From the NCBI GenBank assembly GCA_932294295.1, contig OW028585.1:13982771-14046770 (forward strand): 64,000 nucleotides of DNA, given 5' to 3'. Each line of letters opens with the position of its first letter. The stretch's first letter is position 1. Below the pieces are notes generated by a model, which was given only the letters and a program-made list of their open reading frames with translations, ran no database searches and had not been told where the DNA came from. Below are positions 23,426 to 35,800 of this stretch, in pieces. The position numbers and the translations under genes were made by a program. This stretch comes from Alitta virens. Lineage: Eukaryota > Annelida > Polychaeta > Phyllodocida > Nereididae.

Positions 23426-23582
23426 AAGAAAGAAATAAAGATAGAAAAAACATAAGAAGGTTTTGTAATAGTTATTCTATTGGATGCTCAATCGATTTTA
23501 TACAATTACACCTTTGGCAAACCTGTTCAAGCATGAGGCTCTCTCAACTCCCTCGTCAATATACATCTCAGCTGACAGATCA

Positions 23583-24200
23583 CATCACATGAGCTGGCTA
23601 AGTGGAGCAGTGGTTAGAGACCATATGTATATGACCAGCCGCTCGAGGAGGCAGACACAATGTTCAGATAATAAGGCTTGGAGTCCACACCATATTACAC
23701 ATTTACCCCAAGGAGGGGGTCTTTTACTTGCTTCAACATAGACACCGACAAGGCACATCAAATTTATCATCTCATGCGATCGAAATCCAGCTGGGATGTA
23801 GCTCATGAAGAGTGACCAGGCTGGGGATTAAGATAAGATAAGATAAGATAAGATAAAATTTATTTATAGTCGGAGGTGCAAGACAAAACAATAAAACATA
23901 AGCTATAAAGCTTTTAGCCGACTGGTAAAAATAACAATAACAATGAAAGAAGATATATATACAGATGATTAGAATGAGATTATGACTTAACTACTCGATG
24001 ATCATAAATTATTTTGCTGACAGATTATACATGATCCACAATTACACCTTTCTAAGGAATTACAACGTCTTAATAAATCTTTGAACTTAGCTAAATCATC
24101 TACTTGTTTTAGTTATATTGAACCCGGGGACCTTTAACAGAGCTAGCCAAAATGGAATTGGCAGAAACCTTAAATCCGTTAGACAACTTAGCTGCCCAGT
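23583..24200 (-). mobile_element. SINE family 2 split by a LINE 3' end
   Basis: The SINE body (23,583-23,826) and its tRNA head (24,113-24,200, with TTGAACCCGGGGACC and GAGCTAGCCAAAATGGAATT) are parts of one minus-strand element, cut by a LINE tail that starts in the word GGGGATTAAGATAAGATAAG. The order shows the LINE landed after the SINE. Confidence 0.72.
23826..24112 (-). mobile_element. LINE 3' end with (GATAA)n tail
   Basis: Five GATAA units, then AAATTTATTTATAGTCGGAG, the complement of the LINE terminus seen at 16.6 kb. It is inserted in a SINE. Confidence 0.72.
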
Positions 24201-24275
24201 ATCTCTATGCCTGGTTGCCATAGGGAATGGAACCTGGGACTTCTGATCGGACTTCGACCACCTTACTGGCGTCCC

Positions 24276-24369
24276 GGACAGCAATCCAAATCGTTTGACA
24301 TCGGCGCGATGTTGGCTATGTGAAAGCGATGTAGAAACGACGCTGGCCGATTTGGAATGCTATCTTGGT
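24276..24369. mobile_element. hairpin MITE (CAGATAGCATTCCAAATCG family)
   Basis: Left GGACAGCAATCCAAATCG; right CGATTTGGAATGCTATCTTG-type end. Short copy. Confidence 0.75.
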
Positions 24370-24769
24370 TGGCCATAGTGCAAGTTAGTCGAAGACAAGA
24401 ACTCACTCAGAATTTTTTTTTTTTAAAGACACTTGTCTTCAGGAGGGTACCTTTAGGACTATTTGGAAGTCGCTGTTGAAGGCTCCCCCTTGATGACATT
24501 GTACATCAATATTGCAACTTACAGTTTAAAAAAAGCCTCAAATGATTTATTATTTATTTATTTATTCAAATATATTTAAAAACAGGATAACAACATTCAG
24601 ACAAAGCTGTTTTTCAAGTTGATCCTGTTACAAAAAACACAAAACAATGATCATAAAAATATATAAATATATACATAAAAGACGTATAAAAATAAAAGCG
24701 TGTTATAAAAATCATAAAGCACCACTTAGGATAAATTGTTTACGTTTGAATTTGAACATATTTAAATTA

Positions 24770-25100
24770 CTATTTTAAATCTGCAGACAAAACATTCCAT
24801 AATCTACCAGCTGTGGATACAAAGTTTTTAGATTGCGACATATTTTCAAATGGTATAAATACATTCATACTGTCGAAAGACCTTGTATTACGTAAAGCAA
24901 TTTCACAATCCATTGTAATATTATTACAAATGTATAAATTGTCATTAATGGATATAGGCCTACGTGGTGGAAAGTAAGCTAAATTTGGAATGTTACACGC
25001 ATATGAATATTGTTCCTATTTTGTTTAATATGAAGAAAAACTTTGGTTACTTGTAAAACATTTCTTTTATGTGGTGCCACATGTTTAGCTGACAATACAA
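24770..25100 (-). mobile_element. LINE C-terminal fragment
   Basis: Minus-strand translation contains FPPRRPISINDNLYICNNI, then CEIALRNTRSFDSMNVFIPF, then STAGRLWNVLSADLK. This is the conserved S/R-x-W-N-x-L end of a non-LTR retrotransposon ORF2. It is not flanked by an intact reverse transcriptase. Confidence 0.7.
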
Positions 25101-25917
25101 TTTAAGACACCATAGCTAACAACTTCTGTCTATCTGTCGCGCCAGCTGTCTGTCGCAAAAACTGTCACAATATACATAAAACCAGATGGCGCCATTGTCT
25201 CTTGTACAATAAGCGCCATCTGCTGGTTCTGTTGCAAATTGTTGTGAAGTGCAAATACAATCAATCGAATTTCATTTGTTATTTTCACCTTATGGTACAC
25301 CGTCTATGTAAAAAGTCACCAACATAATTATAGCACTGAAAGCAATCTAAAAAAATATTGCCAGCTGCACTTAATTTTTATTAGCAAAACGTACCATTAG
25401 GGGATTCCCCAACTTGTGAAATCTATTATGCAACCATTTCGAATTTGCGGAAATGGCTTTTAAAGTCACAACTGCAGGCTCTGCTGTTAGACATCAGCTA
25501 CGTTTAGTCAAATATTTTGAGGACCAAGATATACTGGAATAAGAATAACAAAGAAATAAAACGCAACTATTAACAATTTTGTTACATCATATACTGGTCT
25601 TAATGGCGAGGTGGCAATAACTAAGGTAAGTCAATTGATACATTTTTTTGGTATTAATTGTCATTACGAAGGGCTCTTTGGTGAGGTTATGTGGGGTTTA
25701 TATGGTGAAGTTATTAATTGAGAAATTCAATATAATGAAGGGAAAACCATGTTGTTAGATTTTTTATCCTACCATTTGCATATTAAAGCTGGATTGTGAC
25801 TCAATATGACAGTGGCCAAAATCTATTAACTTCATTGTCTTCTTAATACTGATTACCTACCATCCAGAGCCTTGCTGGGTTCATTATCTCTCTATGAAAT
25901 AAATTAGCATCACCTAG
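25101..25917. other. non-coding stretch upstream of gene A
   Basis: Contains an inverted motif pair CCAGATGGCGCC / GCGCCATCTGCTGG (25,183-25,226). No exon recognised. Confidence 0.35.
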
Positions 25918-26021
25918 TATTTAATTTTTCATGCCACAAAAAATCCAATACGTAAACAAACCAAGTGATGACGTCACAATACTCAACAATGGATAATGAA
26001 ACCTTTGACATTGTATTTTAT
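25918..26021. mobile_element. fragment of the 15.6-kb MITE family
   Basis: TTTTCATGCCACAAAAAATC, GTAAACAAACCAAGTGATG and ACGTCACAATACTCAA match the interior of the MITE at 15.6 kb. Confidence 0.65.
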
Positions 26022-26036
26022 CTGGCCACTAGAGGG

Positions 26037-26228
26037 TGGGTGGGTGGGTGGGTGATTAGGGCTTTACGTCCTGTATTTCTGCACCAGTTGGGCTAATTAG
26101 GACAGACAGAGACCATGGCAATGAGACGAAGGATGAAACAGCCATCCAACTTAGGCTCGACTGGGAATCAAACCCGGGACCCAGCAGTTGGAAGCCCAGA
26201 GCGCTAACTCTGAGCTAGGCCCCCGCCC
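26037..26228 (-). mobile_element. tRNA-derived SINE, family 1, full length
   Basis: Complete tRNA head (complement of GGGGGCCTAGCTCAGAGTTA and GGGTTTGATTCCCAG) plus body. The flanking perfect 15-bp target-site duplication is CTGGCCACTAGAGGG (26,022-26,036 and 26,229-26,243). Confidence 0.94.
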
Positions 26229-26810
26229 CTGGCCACTAGAGGGGGACCATCCATTATTCATTCAGCTGACTGCATCTTTCATGAATAAATTATGGAAGTT
26301 TGCCATTTTCTTTACCTCAGCTATAACTTTTATAGCGTATTACGCCGCAGAATAGACTTATTACGGTATTTTGCCATGAAAATTTACAGTAGCACGCTGT
26401 ATACCAAATTTCCAGTATTTGCTGTAAAAACTGCAGTAAAATTGCCAAAAAACTATTGACACTCATTACAGTGTATCTTTGGAATAATTATTGTATGCCA
26501 TTTGTTATGTACACAAAGAAGCAGCAGAAATTACAATAGAGAAGTGCTCAGTGATTTTATCAATTAAAAAGTTGGAATTTGAGTTCTTGCACACATAGAT
26601 CTGTTCTTGTACTATGTATTAGTTAATGTGTAATTATTTAATTATTGTAAAGCCATGGAAAGGTCTCCAAGCTCTTGCAAATAAATGAAGTCTGAATCTG
26701 AGTCTGAATTCTATACCAAGTTAGTGTATCTTCGTCAAGATGATTTTCAGTGATCTATATATATAATATATTATATCTGACTGACTGCTTTTGCCTTTCA
26801 GACAATTAAA

Positions 26811-26852
26811 ATGATAATGAACATTTCACCGAATCGACTTCACTATCACTAA
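26811..26852 (+). promoter_or_regulatory. upstream ORF of gene A
   Basis: A 13-codon frame (start ATG ATA ATG, stop TAA) ends exactly 2 nt before the main ATG at 26,855. It lies just after a good 3' splice acceptor (TTTTGCCTTTCAG, ending 26,801), so it would be in the 5' UTR of a spliced mRNA. Gene B has a uORF of the same length and spacing (47,685-47,726) although the peptide differs. This suggests the position rather than the peptide is kept. Confidence 0.6.
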
Positions 26853-26854
26853 CC

Positions 26855-26873
26855 ATGGGAGGAAATAACAACA
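26855..26873 (+). CDS. gene A exon 1
   Basis: 19 coding bases (MGGNNN plus one base) followed by donor GTAAGTAC. The context CCATGG is favourable for initiation. Gene B has the same exon (MRGNNN) and donor. Confidence 0.75.
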
Positions 26874-29800
26874 GTAAGTACAGCTTATGGCATGTCAATG
26901 TTTGAATTGTTATTTTGGAAAAAAATCACTGGTAATGATATTATATAGAGGACAATGTTTTAAAGGTTACATTTTTTTACATAATATGAAGCCCAGTTAA
27001 TTCACATACAAACAAAGTTGTACATGCACAAAATTATAACTATATTGCAAGCAAACACGGCTCAATCTGAATTGAATAAAATGTTTTTTTTTTAATATTT
27101 CAATGCGTCCATGTCTTTATATCATACATCTTGAAGAATGTTTTAATTACTAGTCAAATAATATAATTGATGGTCATTATCAATGTACCTCTTAATCAAC
27201 TACACACAAAGTATATTATGTGTTTGTTTTTGCATCAACAATATGTATAACTATTTAAAAACAACATAAAAAAGTGTTATCACTGATCCATGTCCGTCTG
27301 GTGGGGTCACTGTAGTCACTGAGGCGTGGCTATATATTATACAGCATGTTATATATATATAACTAAATGGCGACATATGTGACTGACACGCCTGTTCAAT
27401 AAAAAGTGAAGTTAAAAGCTATTGCATTTATACAGCCTTTTAGTTTAGTTACTAAGTAGCATAGTAGTAATAAATCTGCACTGATGTCATGACAACAACC
27501 TATAAATGTTTAAGTGTTGAATATGCACATACATACATTATTTGTTAAGTGTCCAAGTGGTAAAGTAGTATGATACCGGTGCTAATGTCATGATGATAGA
27601 ACCTAAAGTGGCTGAGACTTCTGTTAAGAAAAGTGAAGATGTTAATGCAATTAGTGATGTGTATTAAAAAGGTCCGGTCCAGGGGTGAGAGGTCTGGTAC
27701 TAGAGATCGGACCAGTATGGAGGCCGTCCATCGATGTAACAGTTGTTTCACCAAATATAAAAACTGGTTCTTGTTTAACATAATCTGATATATGGAATTA
27801 TTTACTACACACGGGCAGGACAGACTAATAATTTAATTATTGCATTATTTATTTATCAGGAATGATTAATACTGAAACAAACCAAGATGACAAACATCTG
27901 GTGTATAATAAATTCCACATGCAATGCTTGGATTACCAGTCCAGGGTCATCGGACTGGTGCGGTTCCGGTATTTTTGTAGTGGTCCGGTTTTTTAGCGTT
28001 CTGGGGTTGAACCATGGCCCGGACCGATCTGAGGCGGTCCGGTTCACATCACTAAATGCAATGAATAAACGGCTGTTGTTTAGGGTTGTTATTTTTCACT
28101 CAGTGTCCAATCGCAGAGTAGTTATATTCCTGTACCGATGTCACTCATAGTGGTAATGTTGACAAAATTAATGAGTGTAAATCTGTCAGAAATGAAGTTA
28201 ATACATTGATCAGAAATGCAAAAAAAAATGTATTATGAATATTTGTATAATGAAGGAAAATGTAATGCAAAGAACTTGTAGGCTGAGTTATCAAGGTTGT
28301 CTGGTAAATCCACTAACAAAAATTATAATTAAAGTCCACTAACAGCTAAAGAGCAGAATGATTATTTTGCTAATGTTGGTATTGATACGGTCAAACATTA
28401 CCATTCTGTTATGCTATTCTCCTCAAAGGACCTGAAAGTATTTAAGTATTTATGGAGGACTGAGACAGTTGCACACTTGTTTAGTTATTTCTAACTCAGT
28501 GTCCCTTGGACTTGATTCCAAGCTAATTAAGGATTGAATTGCCATATCTCCAAGAGAGCAGCATGCAACCCCCTCATTAAATACTCCCGGGATCTGATTT
28601 TAGAAAGTTCACTCGTTGCTGCAGTACATATGTATCCAACTGCTCCAGGTTCTCCCGATTTTACCAGCACCAGGTCATTGCAAGTTGGTACACACACTCC
28701 CAGCATGTTCTTAAACGTAGAATTATACGCACTCCCAGCATGTTCTTAAACATAGAATTATACGCACTCCTAGCATGTTCTTAAACGTAGAATTATACGC
28801 ACTCCCAGCATGTTCTTAAACGTAGAATTATACGCACTCCCAGCATGTTCTTAAACGTAGAATTATATATTTTCTCTGAAGTTTTGAGGTCTATTGTATA
28901 CCAAGCTTCGCAGCTGTATAACACACCAGTGTCTCAGACCCATTTCTTCACTCTTTAATGAGCATCACTATTCCTGCATAAGAAGGACGTGAACTTGAAC
29001 ACATGGTTTATAAAATTCAAACTTTATATATATATATATATATATGTGTTGTGTGTGTGTGCTGCAGTGATCTGAATGTAGAGGTTTTTAATGTTCATCA
29101 TATACCTGGCCAAAGGACTGGGGTTTCCATCACTCAAAATACCCCCCTTCTGAATCTGCTACTGCTACAAGAATGTGCTTGTACTTGAACAAATTTACTT
29201 GTACTTTGACTTAAGTACTCAGATAAATAGCTGTACTTGTACTTGATATATTCTTTTGTACTTGACCCCAAGGCTGTACGGTACTTTTACATGAATTGTG
29301 ACTTAGTTTATTGACATGCTGATTCTGTCTGTGCAGTCTTTTAGACTCTGTGGTTTGTCTAAAATGTTTTTCTCTTGAGCAACAATCACAGTATCATCCA
29401 TCAAGAGTAATCCATGGACATTGCCTAGCCAACCATCAACATGGCTTAATGGGGTGCTGCTGCTCTTTGTACACAGATGTGTTCTTACTTGCTCAGCTAT
29501 AGGTGCCGCTAGATTGGGTGTTCCGAGGTAGTTGTAACTGTCAGTATGAGTAATTGTTATGCCTCCTAGCTTCACGTTTCCATCTGTAATACATATCAAT
29601 TGTAGTTTGACTGTCAAAATATCACAGTATCTTTCATCAAGAGTAATCCATGGAGAATGCCTTCAGAATCCATGAACTGATCACTTCCTATTTTCCCTTT
29701 AGCTACATTTCTACCATTACCACCATTATCAAGGTATTGCAGCAGTTTTTTTCACTTGGTCGTAAACCTTATGGTAATCTGTAAATGTCACATACAAAAC

Positions 29801-32800
29801 CCGCCGTTTTTTTCAGGTTGTTATTGGCCAATGAATACAAAGTTGTAAAGGAAAGCAATCTGAAAAATCGAGTAATTTAAGTTATCCAGGAGCAACTCCA
29901 TCAACATCACCTGCTTTATTGACTTTTAGTGATGGCAGAATTCAACATCTGTGGGTCGTGATTGTGAGTCAGGTGGCACAATTGTTTGCGGAAACTTTGA
30001 TGACGTAAGAGGTATCGATTTAGTAAGAATTAGGATGGCAAAATATTGAGGAAAGATAAAGTTGGTGTATCCCCTATAAAGCAGTTGTGACAAGACCATA
30101 TAATTAGCTTATGGCTGCTGCACTGCACTGTGTGAAAACCCTGAGCTACACCCAGCTGCACAGCTGGAGATCTGCCCTTCTCCCTGGATGTTTCATTCCT
30201 TGCTTTGTTCCTTTCCTTTTCATGTGCATCTTCCCATGCTTTATAACATGTTGACCATCTTTCTAAGAGTCTCTGCATTACAAACATCTGTATACCATAT
30301 CTTTGATCTTATATATTTTTACATACATGTATATACGTTCGTTTAAATTACCAATGTGTTAGATCATTTGTTATGGATAACGCCCCACAATTTTTATGTA
30401 TAGATATAACAAGATTAATTTTCACATTGAAAACTGTACATCATTATGTTGCTATTGTATTGTAACAAATCTTTATCATAGCTGGAACCTAGTTTTATTT
30501 ACTACTTTTCTATTATTCTTTAATTTTTATTGTATGTCATTTACATTGTATTTTCTGTTTACATTGTGACACATACGTCATGAATGACATGCAGCTGTCG
30601 AATTAAAGATATATATTTATAATTGATCAACGGAGGCTTGTTTGTACCACTAAACAAGTGTTTATTTCTTCTCGGTAAAAAATTGGTCATGTAGGCCTAG
30701 AATTGCATCACAGTCACGTGACTGGAATTCCCCAATTGAGCAGCAGCAGCAGTAGTAGCCCAGTTTGAATAAAGATATTTACAGGGCCAAAAATATGACA
30801 CATTAGCTGTTAGTATGGCCGTGTGTGTATGTTCGTAGATCACTGGTGACACATATAGTCCGCATGCACTAGTCAGACATCACCCATGTCGCACAGCATC
30901 ATGCCAGCTTTGGGCTGACCTGGCATGCTATAGTCTAGCTCTCTCTATCTAAAGGGGTGCTCACACTCTCACGTATAAGATCTACGAGTGACCACGTACA
31001 TCAAAGATGGGCTCACCCGTGCATCTGTTAATCACGCATAAATTACAACCTGTACACGTGGTGCAATAATAGATTTCCAGCGAACATCCTTCAAACACAC
31101 CTGAACGTCCATCAAACGCTCACCAAACTTCAGTTGCCAAGCATCCATGAGGCGTCCGTGTGCAATCGTAGCTCGCTCGTAAATTGCTCGCCGATCACTT
31201 GTAGAATGTTCATAGATCGCTCATGCAAGTGGTTCAAGAGTAAATAATAATATTAATAATAATCTGGATGGGTTACGGATGGGCTACGGATGGGCTATGA
31301 ATGGCTATGGATGAGCAAGGATGATCAAGGATGGGCAAGGATGAGCAAGGATGGGCAAGGATGGCCAAGGATGGCCAAGAACGTACGTAGAACATACGTA
31401 GAACGCTCGCCAAGTGAATCCAGAGCAAGATACGTAATTGATAAAAACAATTCACTTGTAGAACGTCTGCCATAGCTTTAAACATGTTAAAATTGTTTAC
31501 CCTCTCCATGTATGCTCATGAGTGGTCCAGCACGGATAGCAGCGTCCTATGAATAAGCGCGAGTATACGTAAAACGCTTGGCGTGTGAATCTCATAAGAC
31601 CAAGGATGAGCAAGAGTAACAAAATGTTTTCATATGTGGTCATATGTAGGTCGTATCCATGACAGTGTGAATGCCACTTCAGTCTTTTCCGCAGAGTATT
31701 CTCAGAGCGTTCAGGGCTGCCACAGTGTCATTGGTTATTTGATGCATTCTACTGATTCAGTATCTTTTCTGTTTATTTGAAGGTAAGCTTCAAAAAGATG
31801 AGACACATCGCGTATGGGAAGCTGCTTGCAGGTAAATACTTCAATTAGTTAATTATATACATACAAATATCATATATGTCATCTTTATCCATACGCTGTG
31901 GTATGTGTGTAAATATTTAAATGTTGATATTAAATCATTCATAAAAAGTGGGATGAATTTATACACATATTTTCATGTTTGATGAGAAACTATCGATTAT
32001 TTTGAAAAAAATAAATGAAAGTAAAATACAGGTATTAAAGCCAAAAACACTCACCGATGTATACATAAGAAAAAATTCCAAGAAATCTTATACCAATCTT
32101 ATCTTGGTCTGAATTATTTTGGTGTGACTGTCAGTGAAGTTTTTTTCTTGCCTTGATGAAACTTTGCCCACTTCAAAATCTGATGGTAATTTTCATTATA
32201 ATTTGTTTTCAGTATTGAGTTAATTTTCAAATATAAAACAACAGAAAGTACATTAAAAGCATATCACCCAAGGCATCACATTAATGGACCCTTTTCCCCT
32301 AAATTTTAATTATGGCAATCCTTTTCAAAAGACAATTTTTCTTTGAGGTAAAATTATGTTTGACTATATTTTTTTTTTTAGATAAAGCTTACAGCATTCG
32401 AGTTAATACACATCCTCAAACTTCACTATTTTCTCTAATTTAAATAGTGGCTCTGTATGAGCATTGTAACTTGAATTGCTGATCAGCCGTAGTTGTGAAA
32501 TAATTTCATTCCATATGCGTGCTCTCCGATATTTAGTAATTTTTTTGTCTTGTTCTGTTCTTACTTTGATTCCTCCTTACCTGCCTCCATGATTTTGATA
32601 AGATATTGCTGCTGACATTCTTTTACAATATTGAATTTACTATAGGTACATAGATATTGAGGACATCATTACTAATCTCACAACATCAAATGTCGAAGAA
32701 GAAAGTGAGAAAATACTTGCAATCCTTGCGGACGGAAAGATTGTATTTCCAAAAGGGCAACCGTCAATTTTCATGCGGTTGTTGAAAGATGCTGACACAT

Positions 32801-35800
32801 TTTTGGATTCCCCTAAGTTCATCTCAGTATTAAAGGTAGGATGGTTCTGAGCATGATCAAATTAAGGTTTTAAGAAAAATAGTAAACTGAATTTTATTTT
32901 TCCAATGAATTTTCTCTGAGAAGTCATTATTTATTTCCATGTAGTGCGAATGATGCTGGTACCTAGATATCGAGAATAAATTTTTGGATAAATTTTAATT
33001 TGTAATGTTGATCTCGGTCAATTGTTGTAAAATATTGCAAAACATAATGCTTATCTTTTATGGCATTTCACAGAAATGTTATTATTTCTTTTTTCCCAGG
33101 GATTGCTACCAGAGTACGAGAAAAGTGGACTCCCTGTATTTGAGCGACCATTTTCCATCTTAATCAATGACTTCAAGATACAGAATCACTTGCCAAAAGA
33201 CTATGAAAATCCTGGCAGCAGAACATCTTGGCTGGTAGATAGTCATATGTTGACATGTTATTCATAACAATTAAGCGGTTGAATCCCCCACTATAATCTA
33301 TGAAATTTTTTTAATCTATTTTTGACTATTTTGCTTGAAATTACAAACTTATTATACGAGTTTCTAACCTTACCCAATCTCTTCAAAACATGAAAAAAAA
33401 TCTGCATAAGAAATTAGCCATTATGCGCCTAAGTACTGTTGTGTTCATATGTTGTGTCATGTTCATAAGTTTAATGGATATTGCATTTTGTATTAAAATC
33501 TTGCCTTGGATTTTGAAATAGCATTATCTGAGACCATCTTAGTTTGCCCCAATACAGTTACCTTCGGGAAGGCGAACAACAAACAATCACCAAGTAACTA
33601 CTAATATCTTCACCACAGCAAAACAATTATGTTACATAAAAACCTTTCATTCTTTGGATTATGCATTTACTTACAGACCAGCAAATGGAGAGATCCAATT
33701 CTCCCTTTGGCTATAAGAGTTATACCAGATGTGAGCATGGCACTGCACCTAAGTCTAGAACACTGTTTGTCATACATTGGCAGGGTGACGTCTTTACTAC
33801 AGGTAGGGTTTCGCAGCATTCATGTAAAATTACAATTCTGAAGTTATAAAAAATGCATCGCTTGGTGGTTACTGTCCAGCTCCACTGAATTTCCTGAATT
33901 AGATTTTGCTAAAACCTGATTTTAGAGCAAAAATTGCATCTTGTTCGCTAACTGTAAATATTTCAATAGTTAAACTATATTTTGCTTTTCTTTTTATTTC
34001 AGATTTTAGCACCATTAGGTTCCAGATTGCAGAAGACAAGGTACCAGTTGCTGTTGTATCAGTTGTGCATAGATGAGCTTTGCAAAGTCATAGTGTTTTC
34101 ATAGTCATATCCATAGCAATGCCGACCTAGCCTCCAGTAGCCATTTACATTTGTTTCTTTTATGGGATAGGCTGCATCCTGTTAGAGTTGGATCACCAAT
34201 GTTTAACCTATCTTGGTCATTATTCTTGACCAATCATCAATATTTGCATGTATATTTTACCACCTAGCACCATTACTTTAGACAGCCAGTGACACAAGAA
34301 TAATTTCTTCAAATCCGCCTAAAACTATTTGTCAAGTTATTTTTGATTTGGTTTCTGTCATTGCCAGTTGTAGGGAACTGCTTTTTCTGTTGTGGATCAT
34401 ACATTTTATTGCGACCAAGATGTAATGGTGGCATGATGTGCTTGCTTTCTCCAGATTCCTGAATGATCTTGTGAAAGATTGGATACGCTTTTGGATTGGC
34501 TGGAGTTCACCATTTATCAATATTCTGAAAAGTCTCATACACCATGGGGCTGATCCTCTTCAGCGTTTGGATGATGATACTGAGTCTGCGCTTGTGTCTT
34601 TGATTAAAAAAGGATTCTCAATACTATTTACCAACCCCACTAGCAATGTTGCCTTTCTGAACCTTCTGGGATTGATGATGGAGTCTAGAAGAATGACTTG
34701 CCCAGCTGAAGATGGAAGTACAATATTACACATGGCTATTCAGTCTCTCCCATGTTACGGCTGTCGAAGTCCAAAAGGATTAGTAGGGCATGGTGATTGG
34801 ATGCTACACATTTATGAATCTCTGATTGCCACAGTTCTGGCTATTTATCCAGATTTACTTGACAAACAAAATGACACAAACCATTCTCCACTTCATACAT
34901 TCATACAGCGAACCTTGTCTCGTGATTCTCCCTTGACTAATAGATGTTGTCTGTGCCGTGTCCTTACTTTTGATACCCCTCAAATGCCACGTTTACTTGT
35001 TCCACCGAGATTTAACTCGCACAAGGAATACACTGTGATTCCCTTTGAACTAAGTGGACAAGAGAAGTTAACTCATCAACTTTTGAGTTTCATCAACAAG
35101 ATTGTCCCCACTTTAGCAACTGCTTCGAACTTGGACCTTCAGGATGAAAATGGTGCTACTGTGGTGCATGGGTTGTTGGAAGGCATTGAAATTTTCTCCT
35201 TCATGACTTTGATCTTTCTCAGGTAAATATAATTTTGGAATGTTTCATAATGCAGGGGATTATGCAGTAATGAGAAACATATTTTACCTATTCAATAACT
35301 GACATAGCCTAATGAAGTGAACATGTTATGACTTTTAACTTTTATAGGTTATAAAATAAAACTTAAATCTGTATTCTTATTACTGAGGCTAGCCAAAGTT
35401 AAATATTCTTGAAAATAAGGCTCTTGTGTGAATTTCCTGTAACAATGAAAAGCCTATAAGTGATTATTGGGTTGTTTTTTAACTTCGATAAAAAAATAAG
35501 GATGTTGTGCATAAGTCAATTGAACATATCATGGCCACATTCTCTCTCTCTTTCTCTCAGGTGTGAAGATACCCTGATTGAGGTGCTGAGCAAACTTCTG
35601 ACAAAGAAAAATGTCAATATGGTGGATAAGTACATGGGGACCCCATACAGCTGGATTCTTATGTGGAAAGAAACTGTAAATGATCCAGAGGAAGTTGTGC
35701 CATACTTTCAAGCAAAACCAGACGATGAAGTTGTTAATCAGAAATTCTCAAAACTACAAAGATTGTTCATCACAAACAATGCAAACACCAAACTTGCAAG

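Noticed and set aside
23082..23453. 123-codon minus-strand frame
   Set aside because: Translation of the GATA array.
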